This document shows positions 1-6,535 of a DNA stretch of 8,489 nt, piece by piece. Made by a program: the position numbers and the translations under genes. Origin of the DNA: DATJQF01 sp035505995 (lineage in GTDB: Bacteria; Bacteroidota; Bacteroidia; Bacteroidales; FEN-979); contig DATJQF010000192.1 in NCBI GenBank assembly GCA_035505995.1, positions 1 through 8,489 of the forward strand. The letters run 5' to 3'. Each line of letters opens with the position of its first letter. The first letter of the stretch is position 1. The notes under the pieces were generated by a model. It did not search any database. It was given only the letters and a program-made list of their open reading frames with translations, and was not told the DNA's origin.

Positions 1-80
1 CGATTTAAGCTTGCAGATTTCTTTAATACCGTTAGTGACCCATTATGCATAGTGCCTAATCGTAGACGATCGAGAAAGAT

Positions 81-267
81 AATGACCCATAGTAACCTTT
101 AATGACCTTTAATGACGTTCAATGACCTTTAATGACCTTTAATGTCCTTTAATGACCCTTAATGACCTTTAGTGACCTTTAATGACCTTTAATGACCCTA
201 ATGACTTTAATGACCTTTAATGACCCTAATGACCCTTAATGACCCTTAATGACCTTTAATGACCTTT
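81..267. repeat. Degenerate ~10-bp tandem array (consensus AATGACCTTT)
   Basis: About 19 consecutive units can be read, beginning at 81, 91, 101 and so on. The first eleven are exactly 10 bp long. Three later units (starting 191, 200 and 219) are 9 bp, so the phase slips. Variation is mostly CCTTT versus CCCTT or CCCT in the tail, with single changes such as AATGTCC (141) and AGTGACC (171). Weaker relatives (AGTGACCCAT near 34, AGTGCCTAAT near 51) suggest an older array reaching back to about 34. No gene is seen in 1-334. The array sits directly upstream of the candidate promoter of the lyase gene, so it is probably not transcribed with it. It could be a protein-binding array, a bent-DNA element or a neutral satellite; the sequence alone does not decide. 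Confidence 0.9.
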
Positions 268-299
268 CTTGCCCTATTATGACCGTATGTTTTTTTTGT

Positions 300-307
300 T
301 ATTTTTG
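300..307 (+). promoter_or_regulatory. Candidate Bacteroidetes -7 promoter box (TATTTTTG)
   Basis: TATTTTTG matches the Bacteroidetes consensus TAnnTTTG exactly and is preceded by a run of eight T and GT (290-299). Transcription would start about seven bases downstream, giving a leader of roughly 20 nt before the ATG at 335. No good -33 TTTG lies at the usual 19-20 bp spacing; the closest TTG (269-271) is too far away. The call therefore rests on the -7 box and its position. The leader has no Shine-Dalgarno sequence. Confidence 0.55.
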
Positions 308-334
308 CATTTCCTTTAACTTACCCCATCACCC

Positions 335-1888
335 ATGATACGTGTCGGCATCAGAAAGCTTACACCGGAAGATTTTTACGAAGTACTGTTTGAAGGCGAG
401 AAGATAGAGCTGGATCCCAAATCCATTGAGAAGGTCCGCATCAACTTCGAGTTCCTGCAGGAATTTGCCAAAGGAAAGGTCATTTACGGCATCAATACCG
501 GGCTCGGACCGATGGCGCAATACAAGATCAATGGCAACCGGGAACTCGAGCTGCAATACAACCTGATCCGCAGCCATGCCGCCGGGTGCGGTGATCCCCT
601 GCCCGACATCTATGTGAAAGCCACCATGCTGGCCCGCCTGAATACCCTGATGCAGGCCAAGTCGGGCATCCATCCCGAAGTGGTGGAGCTGGTAAAAGAG
701 CTGATCAACCGCGATATCAACCCGATGATCCCCGAGCACGGGGGCGTGGGCGCCAGCGGCGACCTGGTCCAGCTGGCCCACCTGGCCGTGATCCTGATCG
801 GGGAAGGCGAAGTGAGCTACCAGGGCAGCTTCCAGCCTACCGCCGAAGTATTCAAAAAGGAAGGCCTGAAGCCCATATCGATGCACATCCGCGAGGGGCT
901 TTCGCTTATCAACGGCACCTCCGCGATGACCGGCATCGGGATCATCAACTGCATCCATGCGAAAAACCTGCTCGACTGGTCGATCCTGGCTTCGGCGATG
1001 ATCAACGAGATCATGGAATCGTACGACGACCATTTCTCGGAAGGGCTGAACAAGGTGAAGCTCCACTACGGGCAGACCCAGGTCGCCCGCATGATGCGCG
1101 CTATCCTGAAGGACAGCCGGCTGATCCGCCGCCGGGCGGACCACCTGTACTTCAACGAAAAGACCGAGGATGTCGAAGTGTTCAAGCATAAGGTGCAGGA
1201 ATATTACAGCCTGCGCTGCGTCCCGCAGGTGATCGGGCCGGTGCTGGATTCGATCCTCTATTCCGACAGGGTCCTGATCAACGAGGTGAATTCGACCAAC
1301 GACAATCCCATCATCGACAGCGAGAACCAGAACGTTTATCACGGCGGGAACTTCCACGGCGATTACGTGGCGCTGGAGATGGACAAGCTCAAGATCGCCA
1401 TCACCAAGCTCTCGATGCTTTCGGAGCGGCAGCTTAACTACCTGATGAACGACAAGCTGAATGAAAAGCTGCCCCCGTTCATCAACCTGGGCAAGCTGGG
1501 CCTGAACCTCGGCATGCAGGGGGTCCAGTTCACGGCCGTTTCCACCGTGGCGGAGAACCAGACGCTCTCGTTCCCGATGTATATTCACAGCATCACGAAC
1601 AACAACGACAACCAGGATATCGTCAGCATGGGGGCCAATGCCTCGATGATCACCAAGCGGGTGATCGACAACACTTACCAGGTGTTGGCCATCGAGATGA
1701 TCGCCATCCTCCAGGCGATCGACTACCTGGGCATCCACGACAAGCTTTCGGGGTATTCCCGTAAAAAATACGACCACCTGCGCTCCATTGTGCCGGTATT
1801 CTCGGAGGATACGACCAAGTACCGGGAAGTGCAGCGGATCAAGGAATACCTGTATGAAAATAAGATCCAGTTCCCCCTGACGGACTGA
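335..1888 (+). CDS. Aromatic amino acid ammonia-lyase, probable tyrosine ammonia-lyase
   Basis: This protein belongs to the MIO-dependent HAL/PAL/TAL lyase family, which removes ammonia from aromatic amino acids in the cytoplasm; on tyrosine it gives 4-coumarate. Its 517 residues are normal for the family. The MIO-forming Ala-Ser-Gly is at 140-142 within GGVGASGDLVQLAHL. The catalytic loop Tyr is at 51 (VIYGINTGLGP). The NDNP segment and the QNVYHGGNFHGDY segment are intact. The selectivity doublet is Ser80-His81, the pair classically linked to histidine. However, the surrounding sequence (LQYNLIRSHAAG, EHGGVGASGDLVQL) closely matches the Flavobacterium johnsoniae enzyme known as an efficient tyrosine lyase, which to my recollection has the same doublet. 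I therefore favour tyrosine over histidine; no histidine-degradation genes are adjacent. It is first in the gene run, 27 nt ahead of the reductase, and probably supplies the aryl starter. The ATG at 335 follows the -7 box at a suitable distance. Confidence 0.9.
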   Translation: MIRVGIRKLTPEDFYEVLFEGEKIELDPKSIEKVRINFEFLQEFAKGKVIYGINTGLGPMAQYKINGNRELELQYNLIRSHAAGCGDPLPDIYVKATMLARLNTLMQAKSGIHPEVVELVKELINRDINPMIPEHGGVGASGDLVQLAHLAVILIGEGEVSYQGSFQPTAEVFKKEGLKPISMHIREGLSLINGTSAMTGIGIINCIHAKNLLDWSILASAMINEIMESYDDHFSEGLNKVKLHYGQTQVARMMRAILKDSRLIRRRADHLYFNEKTEDVEVFKHKVQEYYSLRCVPQVIGPVLDSILYSDRVLINEVNSTNDNPIIDSENQNVYHGGNFHGDYVALEMDKLKIAITKLSMLSERQLNYLMNDKLNEKLPPFINLGKLGLNLGMQGVQFTAVSTVAENQTLSFPMYIHSITNNNDNQDIVSMGANASMITKRVIDNTYQVLAIEMIAILQAIDYLGIHDKLSGYSRKKYDHLRSIVPVFSEDTTKYREVQRIKEYLYENKIQFPLTD

Positions 1889-1915
1889 TCATTAAATCCT
1901 AACCCCCTACCCCCT

Positions 1916-2644
1916 ATGAGATACGCACTGGTGACCGGAGGCTCAAGAGGAATCGGGAAAGCCATCTGCATCCGGCTGGCCGAAGCTGGCTATTATGTGG
2001 TGATCAATTATCGCTCAAACCGCGATGAAGCGGAAAGCACGCTTAAGCTGGTGAAGGAAAAGGGCGGCGATGGGGAATTGCTTCCCTTCGACATATCCAA
2101 ATTGGAGGAGGTGGAAACCGCCCTGAACGGGTGGATCTCCCGGAATGAAGGAAAATACATCTCCGTCCTGGTGAACAATGCGGGCATCCGGAAAGACGCA
2201 CTTCTGATGTGGATGAAGAACGAAGAGTGGCAGGAGGTGCTCGACACCAACCTGAACAGCTTCCTGTATGTGACGCGCATCCTCGTGAAAGATATGCTGC
2301 TGCAGAAATTCGGTAGGATCATCAACGTCGTCTCCCTCTCCGGGCTTAAGGGACTCCCGGGTCAGGCCAACTACTCGGCAGCCAAGGCCGGCGTGATCGG
2401 GGCCACCAAGGCCATGGCGCAGGAAGTGGCCAAGAAGAATGTGACCGTGAATGCCGTGGCCCCGGGGTTCATCCGCACCGACATGACGAAAGACCTGGAC
2501 GAATCGCAGTACAAGACCATGATCCCGATGAACCGGTTCGGTACGCCGGAGGAAGTGGCAGAAGCAGTGGCCTTCCTGGCATCGGAGAAAGCCTCGTATA
2601 TCACGGGGGCGGTGATCAACGTAAACGGGGGACTGTATACTTAA
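1916..2644 (+). CDS. fabG: 3-oxoacyl-ACP reductase (FabG-type SDR)
   Basis: A 242-residue classical short-chain dehydrogenase/reductase of FabG length. The cofactor motif TGGSRGIG is at 7-14, NNAG at 87-90, and the catalytic tetrad reads Asn112, Ser140, Tyr153 and Lys157 (YSAAK), all intact. The C-terminal segment (PEEVAEAVAFLAS, then TGAVINVNGG) is typical of FabG. It would reduce 3-oxoacyl-ACP to 3-hydroxyacyl-ACP with NADPH. Because it lies between the lyase and the ketosynthase, I infer that it is a pathway-dedicated ketoreductase, like ApeQ in aryl polyene clusters, and not the housekeeping copy. The start ATG at 1916 is preceded by a C-rich stretch with no Shine-Dalgarno sequence. Downstream it runs straight into the heptamer array, whose first unit begins at the base after the stop codon. 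Confidence 0.92.
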   Translation: MRYALVTGGSRGIGKAICIRLAEAGYYVVINYRSNRDEAESTLKLVKEKGGDGELLPFDISKLEEVETALNGWISRNEGKYISVLVNNAGIRKDALLMWMKNEEWQEVLDTNLNSFLYVTRILVKDMLLQKFGRIINVVSLSGLKGLPGQANYSAAKAGVIGATKAMAQEVAKKNVTVNAVAPGFIRTDMTKDLDESQYKTMIPMNRFGTPEEVAEAVAFLASEKASYITGAVINVNGGLYT

Positions 2645-2728
2645 ATTACGGATTACGGATTACGGATTACGGATTACGGATTACGGATTACGGATTATGG
2701 ATGACGAATGACGAATGACGAATGACGA
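2645..2728. repeat. Heptanucleotide tandem array overlapping the ketosynthase start codon
   Basis: Twelve contiguous 7-bp units can be read: seven exact ATTACGG copies (2645-2693), one ATTATGG (2694-2700), then four ATGACGA copies (2701-2728). The array starts at the base after the reductase stop and ends inside the ketosynthase gene, so codons 1-2 and part of codon 3 of that gene are repeat sequence. The shift from ATTACGG through ATTATGG to ATGACGA looks like stepwise divergence of one unit. Identical neighbouring units make copy-number change by replication slippage plausible (inference). Confidence 0.95.
2697..2725 (+). other. Chain of two minicistrons leading into the ketosynthase start
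   Basis: Within the heptamers, an ATG at 2697 reads four codons (MDDE) to a TGA at 2709-2711, which overlaps the ATG at 2708. That ATG reads MTNDE to a TGA at 2723-2725, which overlaps the ketosynthase ATG at 2722. Both junctions have the ATGA form used in translational coupling and reinitiation. The reading frames are plain in the sequence; whether ribosomes use them is unknown, and no Shine-Dalgarno precedes them. Confidence 0.4.
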
Positions 2729-3942
2729 ATCGCGTCGTAATCACCGGCATGGGTATCTATTCGGTCCTGGGAAAGAACCTGGAGGAGGTGCGGGATTCCC
2801 TGTATAAGGGAAAATCGGGGATCATCTTCGACCCGGTCCGGAAAGCGATGGGATTCCGGTCGGCGCTGACGGGCATGGTGGAAAGGCCTGCCTTAAAGGG
2901 GGTGCTGGACCGGAGGATGCGGGTAGGGCTGCCCGTACAGGGAGAATATGCCTATGTCGCCACCGTGGAAGCCCTGCAGCAAGCGCGGATCGGGATGGAC
3001 TGGCTGGAGCAGCATGACGCCGGGATCCTTTACGGTAACGACAGCTCGGCGCTCCCGGTCGTCGAATCGGTGGATATTCTCCGCGAGAAGAAAGATTCGA
3101 TGATGATCGGATCGGGATATATCTTCCAGTCGATGAACTCCACGGTATCGATGAACCTTTCGGTCATTTTCAAGCTGAAGGGCGTCAATTTTACGGTCAG
3201 CGGAGCCTGTGCCAGCGGTTCCCATTCGATCGGCATCGCGTACCTGCTGATCCGGCAGGGATTGCAGGACCTGATCCTCTGCGGCGGAGCCCAGGAGATC
3301 AACCCCGAGTCGACCGCCAGCTTTGACGCGTTGAATGCATTCTCCGTCCGCGAGTCGGAACCTACCCGGGCATCCCGCCCGTTCGACCGCGACCGCGACG
3401 GGCTGGTCCCCAGCGGAGGAGCAGCCACCGTCATCCTGGAAAGCTATGAATCGGCAAAAAAGCGCGGCGCCCCGATCCTCGGCGAGATCTGCGGGTACGG
3501 GTTCTCCTCCAACGGCGAGCATATCTCGATGCCGAATGTGGAAGGACCGGTCAAGGCGATGCGGATGGCGCTAAAGGATTCGGGAATACCTGCTGCCGAA
3601 ATAGATTATATTAATGCGCATGCCACCTCCACCCAGGGGGGCGACAGCAACGAAGCCAGGGCCATCGACCAACTTTTCGGAGCGTCCCGCCCCCTGGTGA
3701 GCAGCACCAAGTCGATGACCGGCCATGAGATGTGGATGGGAGGCGCCAGCGAGGTCATTTATTCGGTCCTGATGATGCAGCATTCTTTCGTGGCCCCGAA
3801 TATCAATTTCGACCACCCGGACGACACCACCGCCTGCCTGAACATCGTGGGAGAAACCCGGGAAACCTCTTTCCGCACCTTTCTTTCCAATTCCTTCGGA
3901 TTCGGGGGCACCAACTCTTCCCTGATCATCCGGAAGGCCTGA
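2722..3942 (+). CDS. Beta-ketoacyl-ACP synthase, FabB/FabF type
   Basis: A 406-residue condensing enzyme of the thiolase-fold KAS I/II family. It would extend an acyl-ACP by two carbons with malonyl-ACP. The full Cys-His-His triad is present: Cys163 in SGACASGSHSIG, His300 in NAHATSTQGGD, and His335 in KSMTGHEMWMGG, with Lys330 also kept. The glycine-rich C-terminal motif SFGFGGTN is intact, so it should be catalytically competent and not a chain-length-factor-like dead homologue. The usual GTSTP after the first His reads ATSTQ here. Start choice: the ATG at 2722 gives MTNRVVITGMG, which aligns with the normal family N-terminus, and the earlier in-frame ATG (2701) meets a TGA at 2716. The start lies inside the heptamer array. 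In context it is the likely chain-extending synthase of an aryl polyene or aryl-lipid pathway, comparable to ApeO. Confidence 0.93.
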   Translation: MTNRVVITGMGIYSVLGKNLEEVRDSLYKGKSGIIFDPVRKAMGFRSALTGMVERPALKGVLDRRMRVGLPVQGEYAYVATVEALQQARIGMDWLEQHDAGILYGNDSSALPVVESVDILREKKDSMMIGSGYIFQSMNSTVSMNLSVIFKLKGVNFTVSGACASGSHSIGIAYLLIRQGLQDLILCGGAQEINPESTASFDALNAFSVRESEPTRASRPFDRDRDGLVPSGGAATVILESYESAKKRGAPILGEICGYGFSSNGEHISMPNVEGPVKAMRMALKDSGIPAAEIDYINAHATSTQGGDSNEARAIDQLFGASRPLVSSTKSMTGHEMWMGGASEVIYSVLMMQHSFVAPNINFDHPDDTTACLNIVGETRETSFRTFLSNSFGFGGTNSSLIIRKA

Positions 3943-3976
3943 TCTCCCGGTCTTTCGGTTTTTAATTATTTTTATT

Positions 3977-3984
3977 TACATTTG
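3977..3984 (+). promoter_or_regulatory. Candidate internal promoter ahead of the ACP gene (TACATTTG)
   Basis: TACATTTG is an exact match to the Bacteroidetes -7 consensus TAnnTTTG. A TTTC (3953-3956), one base off the -33 TTTG, lies 20 bp upstream. The 62-nt gap between the ketosynthase and ACP genes is AT-rich, unlike the coding sequence around it. A start near 3991 would leave a leader of about 14 nt. This would let the ACP-to-BtrH run be expressed apart from the lyase, reductase and ketosynthase. A short CCG/CGG-T5 pattern at 3947-3963 is too weak to call a terminator. Confidence 0.5.
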
Positions 3985-4004
3985 CATATCTATAAGACCG
4001 TTTG

Positions 4005-4253
4005 ATGCAACAGGAAGAGATTATAAAGAAGATCAACCAGCTCCTGATCGAGGAAATTGAAATCGACGATTCCCAGATATCTCCCGGAGCCAGTCTGAAG
4101 GATGACCTGGGCATCGACAGCCTTGATTTCGTTGACCTTTTTGTGATCATCGAGCACCATTTCGGCTTCAAAATGAAGGCGGAAGATATGTCCGGCGTCA
4201 TCACGCTTGAGGACTTCTACAACTTTATAATCAGGCGAGTCAACCCAAACTAA
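4005..4253 (+). CDS. Acyl carrier protein
   Basis: An 82-residue acidic carrier protein. The phosphopantetheine attachment site is Ser39 in DDLGIDSLDFVDL, followed by a typical helix II (LFVIIEHHFG) and a C-terminal helix. It would carry the starter and growing chain as thioesters for the ketosynthase, reductase and dehydratase around it, and present the product to the acyltransferases. The ATG at 4005 is preferred. A TTG directly before it at 4002 is in frame and would add one residue, but ATG is the normal choice. The stop is 6 nt from the next start, so the two genes are almost certainly co-transcribed. The DSLD context is that of dedicated pathway carriers; this is likely not the housekeeping AcpP. 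Confidence 0.93.
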   Translation: MQQEEIIKKINQLLIEEIEIDDSQISPGASLKDDLGIDSLDFVDLFVIIEHHFGFKMKAEDMSGVITLEDFYNFIIRRVNPN

Positions 4254-4259
4254 CCATTG

Positions 4260-5180
4260 ATGTCCTCATGGCAGGGAAAAACCCGAGGAGGGATTTCAGG
4301 ATATAAGATTTTTGTCTGGACGTTAAAGCACCTCGGACTCTCTTTTGCCTATTTCCTGCTGATTTTCGTCGTCACTTACTTCGTATTCGCCTCCCGCAAG
4401 GCGGTGGGTCAGATGTATTCCTTTTTCCGGCGACGGCTGGGGTGGGGATTTTTCAGGACCCTGGGCGGCATCTGGAAGAATTATTATGTCTTCGGGCAGG
4501 TCATCCTCGACAAGATCGCCATGCTGGCCGGGTTTCAGTATAAATTCACCTTCGACTTCGAAGGCGAGGAGTATCTCCGCCAGATGGACCGGGGCGGACT
4601 GCTGATCAGCGCCCATATGGGAAACTGGGAGATCGCCGGTCACCTGCTGAACCGGCTGGAGAAGACCATCCATATCATCCTGTTCGATGCCGAGCACCGG
4701 CAGATCAGCCAATACCTCAGCGAGGTGCTGGCGACGAGGAAAGTGGATTTCATCGTCATCCGCGACGATTACTCCCACCTGGAGCAGATCCGGGACGCCT
4801 TCCGCAAGGGCGATATCATTGCCATGCACGGCGACCGTTTCATCGAAGGGAACAAAGTGATGATGATCGACTTCCTGGGAAGCCCGGCGCCGATCCCGAC
4901 CGGCCCCCTTACCCTGGCCGCCCGGTTCAATGTCCCGGTTTCCTTCGTATTCGCGATGAAGGAGACCCGCACCCATTACCATTTTTACGGGACGCCGCTC
5001 CGGAGACTGGCATACACCGGCAATCTGAAAAAGAGGGAGGAGATCCTGCGGGAAGCGTTGGAAGGTTATGTGGCCGAAATGGAGAAGGTCCTGGCCCGGT
5101 ATCCCTGGCAGTGGTTCAACTATTATGATTTCTGGAAGGTCCCCGGGCGCCGGGAAGATCCCCAAAAGGCCGTCGCATGA
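4260..5180 (+). CDS. LpxL/HtrB-family acyltransferase
   Basis: A 306-residue member of the lipid A late acyltransferase (LpxL/HtrB) superfamily, membrane-associated enzymes that move an acyl chain from ACP to a hydroxyl. The catalytic H(X)4E signature is seen as His119-Glu124 (AHMGNWE). A single hydrophobic stretch at about 25-44 should anchor it to the inner membrane. The C-terminal WQWFNYYDFW is typical of the family. Relatives of this family are common in aryl polyene and flexirubin-type clusters. Here it sits between the ACP and the radical SAM enzyme, so I infer that it acylates a lipid or other acceptor with the cluster's product, not lipid A itself. The start is the ATG at 4260, with an in-frame TTG directly upstream. 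Its stop overlaps the next start as ATGA (5177-5180). Confidence 0.88.
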   Translation: MSSWQGKTRGGISGYKIFVWTLKHLGLSFAYFLLIFVVTYFVFASRKAVGQMYSFFRRRLGWGFFRTLGGIWKNYYVFGQVILDKIAMLAGFQYKFTFDFEGEEYLRQMDRGGLLISAHMGNWEIAGHLLNRLEKTIHIILFDAEHRQISQYLSEVLATRKVDFIVIRDDYSHLEQIRDAFRKGDIIAMHGDRFIEGNKVMMIDFLGSPAPIPTGPLTLAARFNVPVSFVFAMKETRTHYHFYGTPLRRLAYTGNLKKREEILREALEGYVAEMEKVLARYPWQWFNYYDFWKVPGRREDPQKAVA

Positions 5181-6535
5181 AAAAGCCAAGGTTCCTGCTG
5201 GTATCGGCCAATCGTTTCGCCAATCCTTACCCGGTATACCCGATCGGCATTTCCTATATCCACTCTTACCTGACCGAGCGTCTTCCGCATTTTGATATCC
5301 GCATTTTCGATTTCAACCTCCATACCCCGGAGGAATTCGCCCGGTACCTGAAAGCGTTCCAGCCCGATTACACGGGGATCTCCCTGCGGAATGTGGATGA
5401 CGTGAACTCCTGGAACCGGGAGTGGTTCATCGGAGATTACCGGGAGATCATCGACCTGCTGAAAAAGACCCTCCCTACCCGGCTGATCCTCGGCGGGTCG
5501 GCCTTCTCGATCTATCCGAAGGAGCTTTTTGAGCTTTTCGAACCCGACTTCGGGATCACGGGCGAAGGGGAAGACAGCCTGTTCCGGCTCCTCACGGCCC
5601 TGGATACCGGCGCTTCCTTCACCGATATTCCCGGTCTGGTGTACCGGGTGAACGGGGAAGTGATCCTGAACGGCCGGAAGGATTTCCTGAACGAGCTGGA
5701 CCTCTCCTTTGAAAGTTCGCTGATCGGGTTTTACTGGAAAAAGAGCGGGATGATGAATGTGCAGACCAAGCGTGGCTGTCCATATGATTGCATCTATTGC
5801 ACCTACCCGCTGATCGAAGGGAGCAAGGTCCGGACGCTGGATCCCGACCGGATCATCGGGACGCTGTCGGATCTCTACTTCAACAAAAATATCAATTATG
5901 TTTTTTTCACGGATTCGGTCTTCAACCTCGGAGGCGGCTTCAACACCGATCTGGCGGAACGGATGATCCGTGCCCGGCTCAATATCCAGTGGGGTGCCTA
6001 TTTCTCCCCGTTCCGGCTGACGGAAGAGGAGCTGAAGCTTTTCAAGCGGGCCGGCCTGACGCACATCGAATTCGGGACCGAGTCGCTGTCGGATGCGACC
6101 CTGAAAAAGTACGGGAAACATTTCGGGGTGGAGGAAGTGGTGAAGATCTCGGAGATCTGCAACCGGCTCGACATTTATTACGCCCATTTCCTGATCCTGG
6201 GCGGTTACGGGGAGACGGAAGCCTCCCTGGACGAAGGTTTTGAGAACTCGAAGCGGATCGACAACTCGGTCTTCTTTCCCTATATTGGGATGCGGATCTA
6301 CCCCGGAACCCGGCTGCAGGAGCTGGCCCTGAAGGAAGGATATCTCCGGCCCGACGAGAACCTCCTGGAGCCGGTCTATTACATTGCCCCGGGCATCCGG
6401 TACGACCGGCTGAAGGAAAAGGCGGAGAGCACCGGCAAGCGATGGGTTTTCCCGGATGAGGACGTGCTGACCTTCATGAACCGCATGCGGGAGAGGAACC
6501 GGAAGGGGTCGCTCTGGCACCACCTGAAGAAATGA
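5177..6535 (+). CDS. B12-binding domain radical SAM enzyme
   Basis: A 452-residue class B-type radical SAM protein. Residues about 1-140 resemble a cobalamin-binding Rossmann domain, including LILGGSAFS (103-111) and GITGEGE (126-132). The lower-ligand DxHxxG motif of classic B12 enzymes is not visible, which is usual for this class. The radical SAM core follows at about 190-400, with the [4Fe-4S] motif CxxxCxxC at Cys201, Cys205 and Cys208 (GCPYDCIYC). Family members methylate unactivated carbons or rearrange carbon skeletons. Similar proteins occur in lipid-related gene neighbourhoods, including clusters proposed for ladderane lipids. The substrate cannot be read from the sequence; a starter-ring or chain carbon is the natural guess. 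It overlaps both neighbours by 4 nt, so co-translation is likely. Confidence 0.88.
   Translation: MKKPRFLLVSANRFANPYPVYPIGISYIHSYLTERLPHFDIRIFDFNLHTPEEFARYLKAFQPDYTGISLRNVDDVNSWNREWFIGDYREIIDLLKKTLPTRLILGGSAFSIYPKELFELFEPDFGITGEGEDSLFRLLTALDTGASFTDIPGLVYRVNGEVILNGRKDFLNELDLSFESSLIGFYWKKSGMMNVQTKRGCPYDCIYCTYPLIEGSKVRTLDPDRIIGTLSDLYFNKNINYVFFTDSVFNLGGGFNTDLAERMIRARLNIQWGAYFSPFRLTEEELKLFKRAGLTHIEFGTESLSDATLKKYGKHFGVEEVVKISEICNRLDIYYAHFLILGGYGETEASLDEGFENSKRIDNSVFFPYIGMRIYPGTRLQELALKEGYLRPDENLLEPVYYIAPGIRYDRLKEKAESTGKRWVFPDEDVLTFMNRMRERNRKGSLWHHLKK

Noticed and set aside
59..70. Small inverted repeat ATCGT-AG-ACGAT
   Set aside because: Five-bp arms with a 2-nt centre are expected by chance, and it is far from any promoter.
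81..267. The upstream array as a CRISPR
   Set aside because: Units are about 10 bp with no unique spacers; CRISPR repeats are longer and separated by variable spacers.
329..1777. A 482-codon open frame on the minus strand opposite the lyase gene
   Set aside because: Its translation is low-complexity in feel (many D, H, V, L, Q) with no recognisable domain. It mirrors a strongly conserved lyase whose codon bias explains the lack of stops.
335..1888. Histidine degradation (hut) operon
   Set aside because: There is no urocanase, imidazolonepropionase or formiminoglutamase gene nearby; the neighbours are lipid-biosynthesis genes.
2893..3522. Long minus-strand frame opposite the ketosynthase
   Set aside because: It is explained by GC-rich third positions in the ketosynthase gene; no family resemblance is seen.
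3947..3963. Rho-independent terminator after the ketosynthase gene
   Set aside because: The possible stem is only about 3 bp (CCG/CGG) before T5, too weak to call.
4002..4262. In-frame TTG directly before the ATG starts at 4005 and 4260, also at 7380, as alternative starts
   Set aside because: They add a single residue each; ATG is the ordinary start, and the recurrence of TTGATG three times is likely chance.
5123..6523. A 466-codon open frame on the minus strand opposite the radical SAM gene
   Set aside because: It is a shadow of a clear B12 radical SAM gene with intact motifs; there is no domain or promoter of its own.
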